8,823 nt of DNA from Pseudomonadota bacterium. GTDB lineage: Bacteria > Pseudomonadota > Alphaproteobacteria > Rhizobiales > Rhizobiaceae. The notes below the pieces were generated by a model, which was given only the letters and a program-made list of their open reading frames with translations, did not search any database and was not told where the DNA came from. Where the stretch lies: positions 1 through 8,823 of the forward strand of contig JAEYTV010000558.1 in the NCBI GenBank assembly GCA_023433855.1. The letters are read 5' to 3'. A program made the position numbers and the translations under genes. Each line of letters begins with the position of its first letter. The stretch's first letter is position 1. This document shows, piece by piece, positions 1 through 5,540 of this stretch.

Positions 1-746
1 CCCATACCGAGGAAGCCGAGGGCTGCAGCATCGAGGATGGCGTTCGAGAAGGACAGGGTTGCCTGGACGATCAGCGGCGCGGTGCAGTTCGGCAGGATCG
101 TCCTGAACATCAGTCGCAGCGGGCCGGCGCCGGCAAGGCGGGCGGCGGTGACATAGTCGCGGGTCTTTTCCGCCATCACGGCGGCGCGGGTGAGGCGCAC
201 AAAATGCGGCTGCAAAGTGATTGCAATCGCGATCATGCCGTTGGTGAGGCTCGGACCGAGGATCGCAACGAGCACGAGCGCCAGCAGGAGCGACGGGAAT
301 GCGAGGATGATGTCCATCAGGCGCATGATGACCGTGTCGATCCAGCCGCGGTAATAACCGGCGATGAGACCGATCAGGATGCCGCCGACGAGCGAGAGCG
401 TCGTTACGAATACGCCGATGAACAGCGAATACTGTGCGCCGTAGATGAGGCGGGACAGGATGTCGCGGCCCACGGGATCGGTGCCGAGCAGAAAGCTCGT
501 GCTACCGCCTTCTTCCCAGAAGGGCGGTTTGAGAACAGCGTCACGATACTGCTCGAAGGGGGAGTGCGGAGCAATGAACGGCGCCAGGACGGCAATGATG
601 ACGAGCGCGATGAAAATGAACAGGCCGATGACGGCGCCGCGATTTTCTGAAAAGTAGAACCAGAACTCCCGAAGCGCTCGACGGCGCATGGCGCCGGGCG
701 AATTGACTTCGAGGGAGTTGTCGATGTCGGTCATGGTATCGGCCAT
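1..746 (-). CDS. dppC: Dipeptide ABC transporter permease DppC (partial, 3' end beyond the left edge)
   Basis: This is the second inner-membrane permease of a DppABCDF-type importer; with DppB it forms the channel that passes peptides from DppA into the cytoplasm. I translated the minus strand from the ATG at 746: it begins MADTMTDIDNSLEV and stays open for 248 codons to the window edge. A cytoplasmic N-terminus is followed by a first membrane segment (about residues 37-60), the periplasmic stretch with LLGTDPVGRDILSR, further membrane segments, and the EAA-type loop RDYVTAARLAGAGPLRL, the contact site for the ATPases. The last visible residues (APLIVQATLSFSNAI, then ALGFLGM) closely match E. 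coli DppC (300 aa), so roughly 50 residues are missing. AAGGAG lies 8 nt before the ATG; an in-frame ATG four codons on is a weaker alternative. It starts 27 nt after dppB stops, so co-transcription is likely. Family and gene identity are close to certain; peptide specificity is inferred. Confidence 0.95.
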   Translation of the reverse strand, partial: MADTMTDIDNSLEVNSPGAMRRRALREFWFYFSENRGAVIGLFIFIALVIIAVLAPFIAPHSPFEQYRDAVLKPPFWEEGGSTSFLLGTDPVGRDILSRLIYGAQYSLFIGVFVTTLSLVGGILIGLIAGYYRGWIDTVIMRLMDIILAFPSLLLALVLVAILGPSLTNGMIAIAITLQPHFVRLTRAAVMAEKTRDYVTAARLAGAGPLRLMFRTILPNCTAPLIVQATLSFSNAILDAAALGFLGM

Positions 747-773
747 GGGATTTTCTCCTTCTTCGTGCCGAGA

Positions 774-1778
774 TCAGTGTCGGATACGTGGATTGATCAG
801 CCCGTAGAGCAGATCGACAATGAGATTGACGATCATGATGATGGCCGCGATCAAGAGCAGGCCGCCCTGTATGACCGCGTAATCGCGCCGGAAGACGCTA
901 TCGACCATCCACTTGCCGATGCCGGGCCAGGAGAAGATCGTTTCGGTGAGGATAGCGCCAGCGAGCATGACGCCGATCTGCAAGCCTATCGTGGTTACGA
1001 CGGGGATCATGGCATTGCGCAGCGCGTGAATGCCGACGACGCGGAAAGGGGAAAGGCCCTTGGCGCGGGCAGTGCGCACGTAGTCCTCCGACAGCACTTC
1101 GAGCATAGCCGAACGTGTCTGCCGGGCAATGACCGCAAGCGGAATGGTGGCGAGGACGATCGATGGAAGCGCGAGGTGACTGACGGCCGAGGCAAATGCC
1201 CCCTTCTGGCCGGAGAGCAGCGAGTCGATCAGCATGAAGCCGGTGACTTGCGGGAAGTAGTACATCAGCGAGATGCGCCCCGAAACCGGGAACCACTGAA
1301 GGGTGCCGGAGAACAGGATGATCAGCAGCAGGCCCCACCAGAAGATCGGCATGGAATATCCGACGAGCGCGATGCCCATCAGGCCCTGGTCGAAAATGGA
1401 GCCGCGCTTGATGGCCGCGATGACGCCTGCGGGTATGCCAATCGCTATCGCGATGATGATTGCGCACAGGGAGAGTTCGACCGTGGCCGGGAACAAGGCA
1501 AAAAACTGGTCCAGGACAGGCCTCTTCGACACGATCGAGGAGCCGAAGTTGCCCGTGAGGACGCCGCCGAGGTAATCGAGATATTGAACAATCAACGGCC
1601 TATCGAGGCCCAGTTGCTGGCTTATGAGCGCATGGCGCTCCGGAGACATGACACGTTCCCCGGAAAGAAGTGCCACGGGATCGCCGGGCAAGAGCCGGAT
1701 AAACGAGAATGCGATGATGGATACCCCGATGAAAGTCGGGATCAGAACGGCGAGGCGCCGCAATAGGAAGCCAAACAT
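774..1778 (-). CDS. dppB: Dipeptide ABC transporter permease DppB
   Basis: First inner-membrane permease of the Dpp importer, 334 aa, close to the usual 335-340 aa. It opens with MFGFLLRRLAVLIPTFIGVS, the typical N-terminal membrane segment of the DppB/OppB family, followed by RLLPGDP. Further hydrophobic segments lie near residues 99-123, 133-156, 203-218, 258-280 and 303-327. The EAA loop, EDYVRTARAKGLSPFRVVGI (231-250), is the site that couples to the ATP-binding subunits, and TETIFSWPGIGKWMVDSV (278-295) is a family hallmark. The start is supported by AAAGG 7 nt upstream. The gene lies between dppA (160 nt gap containing a stem-loop) and dppC (27 nt gap), the classical A-B-C order. No frameshift or missing motif is seen. 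The Dpp rather than Opp or nickel-type assignment leans on the very clear DppA neighbour. Confidence 0.96.
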   Translation of the reverse strand: MFGFLLRRLAVLIPTFIGVSIIAFSFIRLLPGDPVALLSGERVMSPERHALISQQLGLDRPLIVQYLDYLGGVLTGNFGSSIVSKRPVLDQFFALFPATVELSLCAIIIAIAIGIPAGVIAAIKRGSIFDQGLMGIALVGYSMPIFWWGLLLIILFSGTLQWFPVSGRISLMYYFPQVTGFMLIDSLLSGQKGAFASAVSHLALPSIVLATIPLAVIARQTRSAMLEVLSEDYVRTARAKGLSPFRVVGIHALRNAMIPVVTTIGLQIGVMLAGAILTETIFSWPGIGKWMVDSVFRRDYAVIQGGLLLIAAIIMIVNLIVDLLYGLINPRIRH

Positions 1779-1802
1779 TCTAAGACCTTTGACGGTTTCG
1801 GT

Positions 1803-1839
1803 CGTGGCCGATTCAAAGCACTGTCAAGCCATGGCCACG
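1803..1839 (-). other. Inverted repeat in the leader of dppB
   Basis: A perfect 7-bp inverted repeat (CGTGGCC at 1803-1809 and GGCCACG at 1833-1839) with a 23-nt spacer lies 25 nt upstream of the dppB start codon. With the dppA-dppB stem-loop it makes the 160-nt gap unusually structured. The long loop and short arms mean it could be chance; no function can be assigned. Confidence 0.2.
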
Positions 1840-1885
1840 GCAATCTCGGCGTCTTAGCCGCATTTTTTGGCGTGTCTTAAGAAAA

Positions 1886-1916
1886 TGCCGCGGGAAACGC
1901 AACGCATCCCGCGGCA
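1886..1916 (-). terminator. Intercistronic stem-loop between dppA and dppB
   Basis: On the minus strand, TGCCGCGGGA and TCCCGCGGCA form a perfect 10-bp stem around an 11-nt loop, followed by TTTTC. It begins 22 nt after the dppA stop codon. A strong GC stem with a short U run inside an operon, directly after the binding-protein gene, is a common design. It can act as a partial terminator or as a block to 3' exonucleases, so that more binding protein than permease is made. Since dppB and dppC clearly belong to the same unit, full termination is unlikely; the leaky-terminator or stabiliser role is inferred. Confidence 0.55.
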
Positions 1917-1938
1917 AAAATGTCGTGATTGTGTCAGA

Positions 1939-3534
1939 TTACTCGGCGATATCGACGTTCTCGAACGTAAAGTCGCCGAGAGGGCTCTGGACGAAGCCCG
2001 TTACTTCCTTGCGCATCGGGACGACAGACAGGGAGTGATCGAGAGTCGCCCAGGGTGCTTCCTTCTTGAAGATCGCCTGCGCCTGCTCATAGAGCTTGGC
2101 ACGCTCGGCCTGATCGGAGGTTTCCTTTGCCTTCTTCACCAGATCGTCGAATTCCTTGTTGCACCACTGTGCACGGTTGTTGCCGCCAACGGCGTTGCAG
2201 CCGAGCAGGGTGTCAAGGAAGTTGTCCGGGTCACCATTGTCGCCGGTCCAGCCGAGAATGACCGCGCCGTCACGATCCTTGGCCTTGGAGCGGTCGAGAT
2301 ATTCGGCCCATTCGTAGGAAACGATCTCAGCCTTGACGCCGATCTTGGCGAGGTCGTCCTGGATGATTTCAGCCGCGCGACGGGCATTCAGCATGTATGG
2401 ACGCGAAACGGGCATTGCCCAGATCTTCATGGAGAGGTTCTGGACGCCGGCGTCTTCCAGCATCTTCTTTGCGGCTTCGAGGTCGTAGGTGTCGTCCTCG
2501 ATGCTGTCGTTGTAGGACCACATGGTCGGCGGGATCGGGTTCTTCGCAGGTGTCGCCATGCCCTGGAAGACAGCATCGACGATCGCCTTCTTGTTGATCG
2601 CCTTGTTGAGTGCCTTGCGCACTTCGGGCTTGTCGAACGGAGCCTGGCTGGTGTTATAGGCGAGGTAGGCGACGTTGAGGCCTTCTTGTTCAAGCACCGT
2701 GAGGTCTTTATCTGAGCGCATCGACTCCACGTCGGCGGCGTTCGGGAACGGCATCAGGTGGCATTCGCCGGCCTTGAGCTTCTGATAACGGACCGCAGCA
2801 TCGGTGGTGATGGCGAAGACCAGATCGTCGATCTTGGGCGCGCCGCCCCAGTAGTCGGCGTTCTTCTTGTAGCGGATGACGGCGTCCGGCTGGTAGCCGA
2901 CGAAAGAGAACGGCCCGGTGCCGACCGGCATCTGGTTCAGCTGTTCCTTCTTGCCTTCCGCGTCAAGCTTGTCGGCATATTCCTTGGATACGATGGAAGC
3001 GAACGGCATTGCGAGGTTGGCGAGGAACGGCGCTTCCGGACGGTTGAGGGTGATCTTCACCGTCATGTCGTCGACCTTCTCGATCGACTTGATCAGCTCG
3101 GGGAAGCCCATGCCGGCTGCATATTCCCAGGATGTGCCGGGAACGTACTGGTTCCACGGGTGCTCCGGGTTAATCTGGCGCTCAAGCGAAAACAGCACAT
3201 CGTCGGCGTTCAACTCGCGGGTGGGGGTGAAAAACTCGGTGGTGTGGAACTTGACACCCGGACGCAGCTTGAAGGTGTAAACGGTGCCGTCGTCGCTCAC
3301 TTCGTAGCTCTCGGCGAGGCCGGGTTCAGCCTCGGTCGTGCCAGGCTTGAATTCCATCAAACGGCTGTAGACCGGGTGCGCCGAGGCGTCGAACGTGGTG
3401 CCAGCGGTGTACATGCCGGGGTCGAAGCCTTCCGGCGAGCCTTCCGAGCAGTAAACGAAGGTCTTGGCGCTGGCCGCGCTGGCGAAGAACGTTGCGGAAA
3501 GCAACGCTGCCGCTACCGTAAGTTTGTATCTCAT
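1939..3534 (-). CDS. dppA: Periplasmic dipeptide-binding protein DppA
   Basis: Solute-binding protein (SBP family 5) that captures peptides in the periplasm and delivers them to DppBC. It has 531 aa; E. coli DppA has 535. A signal peptide is clear: basic MRYK, a hydrophobic core, then ASAASA with cleavage before K24. The mature start KTFVYCSEGSPEGFDPG matches E. coli KTLVYCSEGSPEGFNPQ. Other matching blocks are RELNADDVLFSLERQ (106-120), RPEAPFLANLAMPFAS (165-180), NPIPPTMWSYND (332-343) and GWTGDNGDPDNF (428-439), where E. coli DppA has the Asp that binds the peptide amino group. Four cysteines (C29, C258, C446, C458) match the two disulfide pairs of E. coli DppA. GGGAG lies 9 nt before the ATG. 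It is the first gene of the minus-strand operon and is divergent from the M20D hydrolase gene. Orthologues in some bacteria also bind haem or 5-aminolevulinate, so the true ligand is open. Confidence 0.97.
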   Translation of the reverse strand: MRYKLTVAAALLSATFFASAASAKTFVYCSEGSPEGFDPGMYTAGTTFDASAHPVYSRLMEFKPGTTEAEPGLAESYEVSDDGTVYTFKLRPGVKFHTTEFFTPTRELNADDVLFSLERQINPEHPWNQYVPGTSWEYAAGMGFPELIKSIEKVDDMTVKITLNRPEAPFLANLAMPFASIVSKEYADKLDAEGKKEQLNQMPVGTGPFSFVGYQPDAVIRYKKNADYWGGAPKIDDLVFAITTDAAVRYQKLKAGECHLMPFPNAADVESMRSDKDLTVLEQEGLNVAYLAYNTSQAPFDKPEVRKALNKAINKKAIVDAVFQGMATPAKNPIPPTMWSYNDSIEDDTYDLEAAKKMLEDAGVQNLSMKIWAMPVSRPYMLNARRAAEIIQDDLAKIGVKAEIVSYEWAEYLDRSKAKDRDGAVILGWTGDNGDPDNFLDTLLGCNAVGGNNRAQWCNKEFDDLVKKAKETSDQAERAKLYEQAQAIFKKEAPWATLDHSLSVVPMRKEVTGFVQSPLGDFTFENVDIAE

Positions 3535-3557
3535 ATTTCTGGTCTCCCTTTGACCTT

Positions 3558-3573
3558 GACCGGTTATCCGGTC
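3558..3573 (-). other. Small hairpin in the dppA leader
   Basis: GACCGG-TTAT-CCGGTC forms a perfect 6-bp stem with a 4-nt loop, lying about 10 nt upstream of the dppA Shine-Dalgarno (GGGAG, 3544-3548). It could be an RNA hairpin near the ribosome site or a DNA operator half-site pair. There is no direct evidence for either. Confidence 0.3.
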
Positions 3574-3707
3574 GCTTCAGTTGTAACAGATGATCGCCAC
3601 AGGCGCTCGCCTCCAGGCTTCCTCCAACTCGAGCCAACGTTCGACAAATGTGCTGCGGTATATTATCTCCTGAGCTCGGCGGGATGCGACGCAGCGCCTC
3701 CATGGTC

Positions 3708-3718
3708 GGGAGACTCCC
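3708..3718. promoter_or_regulatory. Palindrome GGGAGACTCCC, possible operator
   Basis: A perfect 5+1+5 palindrome lies about 175 bp upstream of dppA within the shared control region. Odd palindromes of this size are typical of dimeric repressor or activator sites, but a single one of this length can also occur by chance. No regulator can be named. Confidence 0.2.
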
Positions 3719-3769
3719 AAGCCAAGTCGTTTCGTCGCTCCAACCGCTCTTAGAAAAAATACCGTGAAC

Positions 3770-3798
3770 TTGCCACAATGGCGGTACTTTCTTATCGT
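3770..3798 (+). promoter_or_regulatory. Candidate sigma-70 promoter for the M20D hydrolase-aminotransferase unit
   Basis: TTGCCA (3770-3775, 5 of 6 to TTGACA and preceded by C, as in many alphaproteobacterial promoters) is followed after exactly 17 bp by TATCGT (3793-3798, 4 of 6 to TATAAT). Transcription would begin near 3805, giving a leader of about 220 nt before the ATG at 4026. The interleaved palindrome at 3808-3824 would sit directly downstream of the start site, a usual place for a repressor. The hexamers are visible; promoter activity is inferred. Confidence 0.4.
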
Positions 3799-3807
3799 TT
3801 TTGGCCG

Positions 3808-3824
3808 GATCTTAGATCGGATCT
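3808..3824. promoter_or_regulatory. Interleaved palindromes GATCT-T-AGATC-G-GATCT, candidate operator
   Basis: Two perfect 11-bp palindromes share their middle arm: GATCT T AGATC (3808-3818) and AGATC G GATCT (3814-3824). The block lies just downstream of the plus-strand promoter candidate (start near 3805) and just downstream of the minus-strand candidate (start near 3843). One bound repressor could therefore block both directions. No matching regulator gene is in the window and I do not recognise the motif as a known family's site. Confidence 0.35.
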
Positions 3825-3849
3825 CCAGCAACGGGGGCGGAGCATAGCG

Positions 3850-3855
3850 ATTATA
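3850..3855 (-). promoter_or_regulatory. Consensus -10 element (TATAAT) reading toward dppA
   Basis: The minus strand carries a perfect TATAAT about 315 bp upstream of the dppA start codon. At the -35 distance there is no TTGACA-like hexamer; that place is occupied by the copies of the 17-bp tandem repeat. A consensus -10 with a poor -35 and repeated sites next to it fits an activator-dependent promoter for dppABC. The resulting leader would be about 310 nt, so a second promoter closer to dppA remains possible. Confidence 0.3.
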
Positions 3856-3863
3856 GCTTCAAT

Positions 3864-3897
3864 GTCGAGAGGCGAATGGAGTCGAGAGGCGAATGGA
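3864..3897. repeat. Perfect 17-bp tandem duplication
   Basis: GTCGAGAGGCGAATGGA occurs twice back to back (3864-3880 and 3881-3897) without mismatch. It lies in the non-coding control region, 8 bp from the minus-strand TATAAT and downstream of the plus-strand promoter candidate. It may be a doubled regulator site or a neutral slippage duplication. The 17-bp unit is not a multiple of three, which argues against it being coding. Confidence 0.9.
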
Positions 3898-4025
3898 CCT
3901 GCCAGATCACTTCCAATCCAGGTCGCGAAGCTCGCCATGCTCGAATTTGCCGCATTCGCATTGCCATGGAACAGGAATCGAGTACGGTTCGGCGCTTCAC
4001 GAACTAAACGCTCGAGGCCCCATTC

Positions 4026-5459
4026 ATGACAACAGGTAACTCCAACCTCCCTCTCGTTTTGGATTTCGTCGAAAGCAAAAAGGACGCTTTCACCAAACTT
4101 GCGGATGCGGTGTGGGAGACGCCGGAGACATGCTACATGGAAACCCGGTCGGCGGCCGCTCACCGGAGCATGCTCGAGGCGGAAGGCTTTTCGATCACGG
4201 ATAACGTTGCCGGGATTCCGACGGCCTTGACGGGCGAGGCAGGTGAGGGAGGGCCAGTCATTGCCTTTCTCGGTGAATACGATGCTCTGTCAGGCCTCAG
4301 CCAGAAAGCCGGAGTGACAAAGCACGAGCCCTTGCTTGCTGGCGCGAACGGCCATGGTTGCGGTCACAATCTCCTTGGTTCGGCTTCCCTGTTGGCAGCG
4401 ACGGCACTCAAGGACTGGCTGAAGAAAACCGGAACTCCCGGACGCGTACGCTATTACGGATGTCCGGCGGAGGAAGGCGGCGCCGCGAAAGCCTTCATGG
4501 TGCGCGCAGGCGCCTTCGATGACGTGGACATCGCCATAAGCTGGCATCCTAGCAATTTCGCCGGCGTTCAGCGCGAAACCTCGCTTGCCAACTGCCGCAT
4601 CGATTTTACCTTCACCGGCCGAGCCGCTCATGCGGCCGCCGTGCCGGAACTTGGGCGGAGTGCACTTGATGCCGTCGAACTGATGAATGTCGGCGTCAAT
4701 TACATGCGTGAGCACATGCCCTCCGACTGCCGCATTCATTATGCGGTGCTGGATACCGGCGGTATCTCTCCGAATGTGGTGCAGGCGCATGCGAAGGTGC
4801 GCTATGTCGTAAGGGCGCCGGAACTCCCGGGTCTGCTCGCGCTCATCGAGCGCGTCAAGAAGGTGGCCGAAGGCGCGGCTCTGATGACCGAGACAACAGT
4901 GGAGCACACGATCCTGGCGGGGGTTTCGAACCTCATCGTCAATACGCCGTTGATGGACGCGATGCAGGACATATGGGAAAGCATGGGCCCCCCGCCGTTC
5001 GACGAGGCCGATCGAGCATTTGCGGAACGCATCCGCGCGACGCTGACGCCCGAGGACATTTCTGCCAGCTGGCAACAGGAGCGCCTGGAAGAGCGCGACA
5101 TCAGTCTTGCTGATTTCATCTTGCCCCCGCACAACGACGTGCGCCAGATGGGAGGCTCCACCGATGTCGGCGACGTCAGCTGGGTGGTGCCGACCGTGCA
5201 GGCTTACGGCGCTACCCTTGCCGTGGGGACGCAGCTTCACACGTGGCAAGTCGTGGCTCAGGGCAAAAGCCCCCTGGCGCACAAGGGCATGGTCTCGGCC
5301 GCCAAGGTGATGGCGGCGACCGGCCTCGCCGCCATCTCCAGCGAGCAGTTGCGCGAAGCAGCATGGGCGGATCTCAAGAAGCGACGCAAAGGCATGGAGT
5401 ATGTCAGCCCCATCCCAGTCGGTGCCGATCCGCCGATCGCTGCGATGACGCTGAAATAA
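4026..5459 (+). CDS. M20D-family amidohydrolase (AbgB-like, p-aminobenzoyl-glutamate hydrolase subunit B family)
   Basis: A metal-dependent amidohydrolase that splits amide bonds of acylated amino acids or similar compounds in the cytoplasm (no signal peptide). Length is 477 aa against about 481 for E. coli AbgB. Family motifs are in order: GEYDALSGLSQ (83-93); NGHGCGHN (108-115) with metal-binding C112 and H114; CPAEEGG (146-152) with the acidic ligand/general-base pair E149-E150; WHP with H174; FTGRAAHAA (196-204), at the start of the inserted dimerisation domain; STDVGDVSWVVP (378-389); QLHTW with H405; and a C-terminal SPLAHKGM. All expected catalytic residues are present. The ATG is preceded by GAGG at 8 nt. 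It is divergent from dppA and 81 nt ahead of an aminotransferase gene, suggesting action on an imported compound. No AbgA partner is beside it, so the p-aminobenzoyl-glutamate substrate should not be assumed; other M20D enzymes act on acyl-amino acids, hippurate or auxin conjugates. Confidence 0.92.
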   Translation: MTTGNSNLPLVLDFVESKKDAFTKLADAVWETPETCYMETRSAAAHRSMLEAEGFSITDNVAGIPTALTGEAGEGGPVIAFLGEYDALSGLSQKAGVTKHEPLLAGANGHGCGHNLLGSASLLAATALKDWLKKTGTPGRVRYYGCPAEEGGAAKAFMVRAGAFDDVDIAISWHPSNFAGVQRETSLANCRIDFTFTGRAAHAAAVPELGRSALDAVELMNVGVNYMREHMPSDCRIHYAVLDTGGISPNVVQAHAKVRYVVRAPELPGLLALIERVKKVAEGAALMTETTVEHTILAGVSNLIVNTPLMDAMQDIWESMGPPPFDEADRAFAERIRATLTPEDISASWQQERLEERDISLADFILPPHNDVRQMGGSTDVGDVSWVVPTVQAYGATLAVGTQLHTWQVVAQGKSPLAHKGMVSAAKVMAATGLAAISSEQLREAAWADLKKRRKGMEYVSPIPVGADPPIAAMTLK

Positions 5460-5528
5460 CCAAACTCCGCAATCCGGGTACGCCCGAATTGCCGCCATGT
5501 CCTACGAATTTGATCGTTCTGCATCGCC

Positions 5529-5534
5529 AGGAGG
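5529..5534 (+). promoter_or_regulatory. Ribosome binding site that fixes the GTG start of the aminotransferase
   Basis: AGGAGG lies 6 nt before the GTG at 5541 and is the strongest Shine-Dalgarno sequence in the window. It supports the GTG as the real start, over the later in-frame ATG at residue 34 (position 5640), which would cut off the conserved N-terminal region. Confidence 0.8.
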
Positions 5535-5540
5535 CGCCCC

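Larger units (their letters stand above)
3535..4025. promoter_or_regulatory. Divergent control region between dppA and the M20D hydrolase gene
   Basis: This 491-bp stretch separates the divergent starts of dppA (left) and the amidohydrolase gene (right) and contains no convincing gene. It holds, from left to right: the dppA Shine-Dalgarno and a 6-bp hairpin at 3558-3573; an AT-rich patch (TATATTAT, 3659-3666); an 11-bp palindrome GGGAGACTCCC (3708-3718); a plus-strand promoter candidate (3770-3798); interleaved palindromes (3808-3824); a minus-strand TATAAT (3850-3855); and a 17-bp tandem repeat (3864-3897). No regulator gene lies next to it in the window. That this region controls both units follows from the gene arrangement; which elements work is inference. 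Confidence 0.7.

Noticed and set aside
204..650. 148-codon plus-strand frame near the left edge
   Set aside because: It lies antisense within dppC, whose minus-strand translation matches the permease family throughout.
765..1766. Long plus-strand open frame (333 codons) opposite dppB
   Set aside because: Its product is rich in D, R, E, G and A without recognisable motifs. It is the antisense shadow of a clearly conserved permease gene, as expected from GC-rich codon bias.
1867..3753. Two long plus-strand open frames (282 and 331 codons) opposite dppA
   Set aside because: The opposite strand encodes an unmistakable DppA with signal peptide. These frames have no family features and no good ribosome sites.
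3961..3988. TTGCCA and TACGGT with a 16-bp spacer as a promoter close to the hydrolase gene
   Set aside because: The -10 matches only 3 of 6 bases. The pair at 3770-3798 is better, though this one cannot be fully excluded.
3778..4029. 83-codon plus-strand frame in the control region ending in an ATGA overlap with the hydrolase start
   Set aside because: The overlap looks like translational coupling. However, there is no ribosome site, its ATG lies inside the promoter candidate, it runs through the non-coding 17-bp repeat, and the product is basic with no motif.
3792..4163. 123-codon minus-strand frame across the control region and the 5' end of the hydrolase gene
   Set aside because: It overlaps a real gene in antisense, has no recognisable domain and no supporting ribosome site.
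4290..5498. 402-codon minus-strand frame opposite the M20D hydrolase
   Set aside because: The composition is H/R-rich and motif-free. The plus strand carries the complete M20D metal-site motifs over the same bases.
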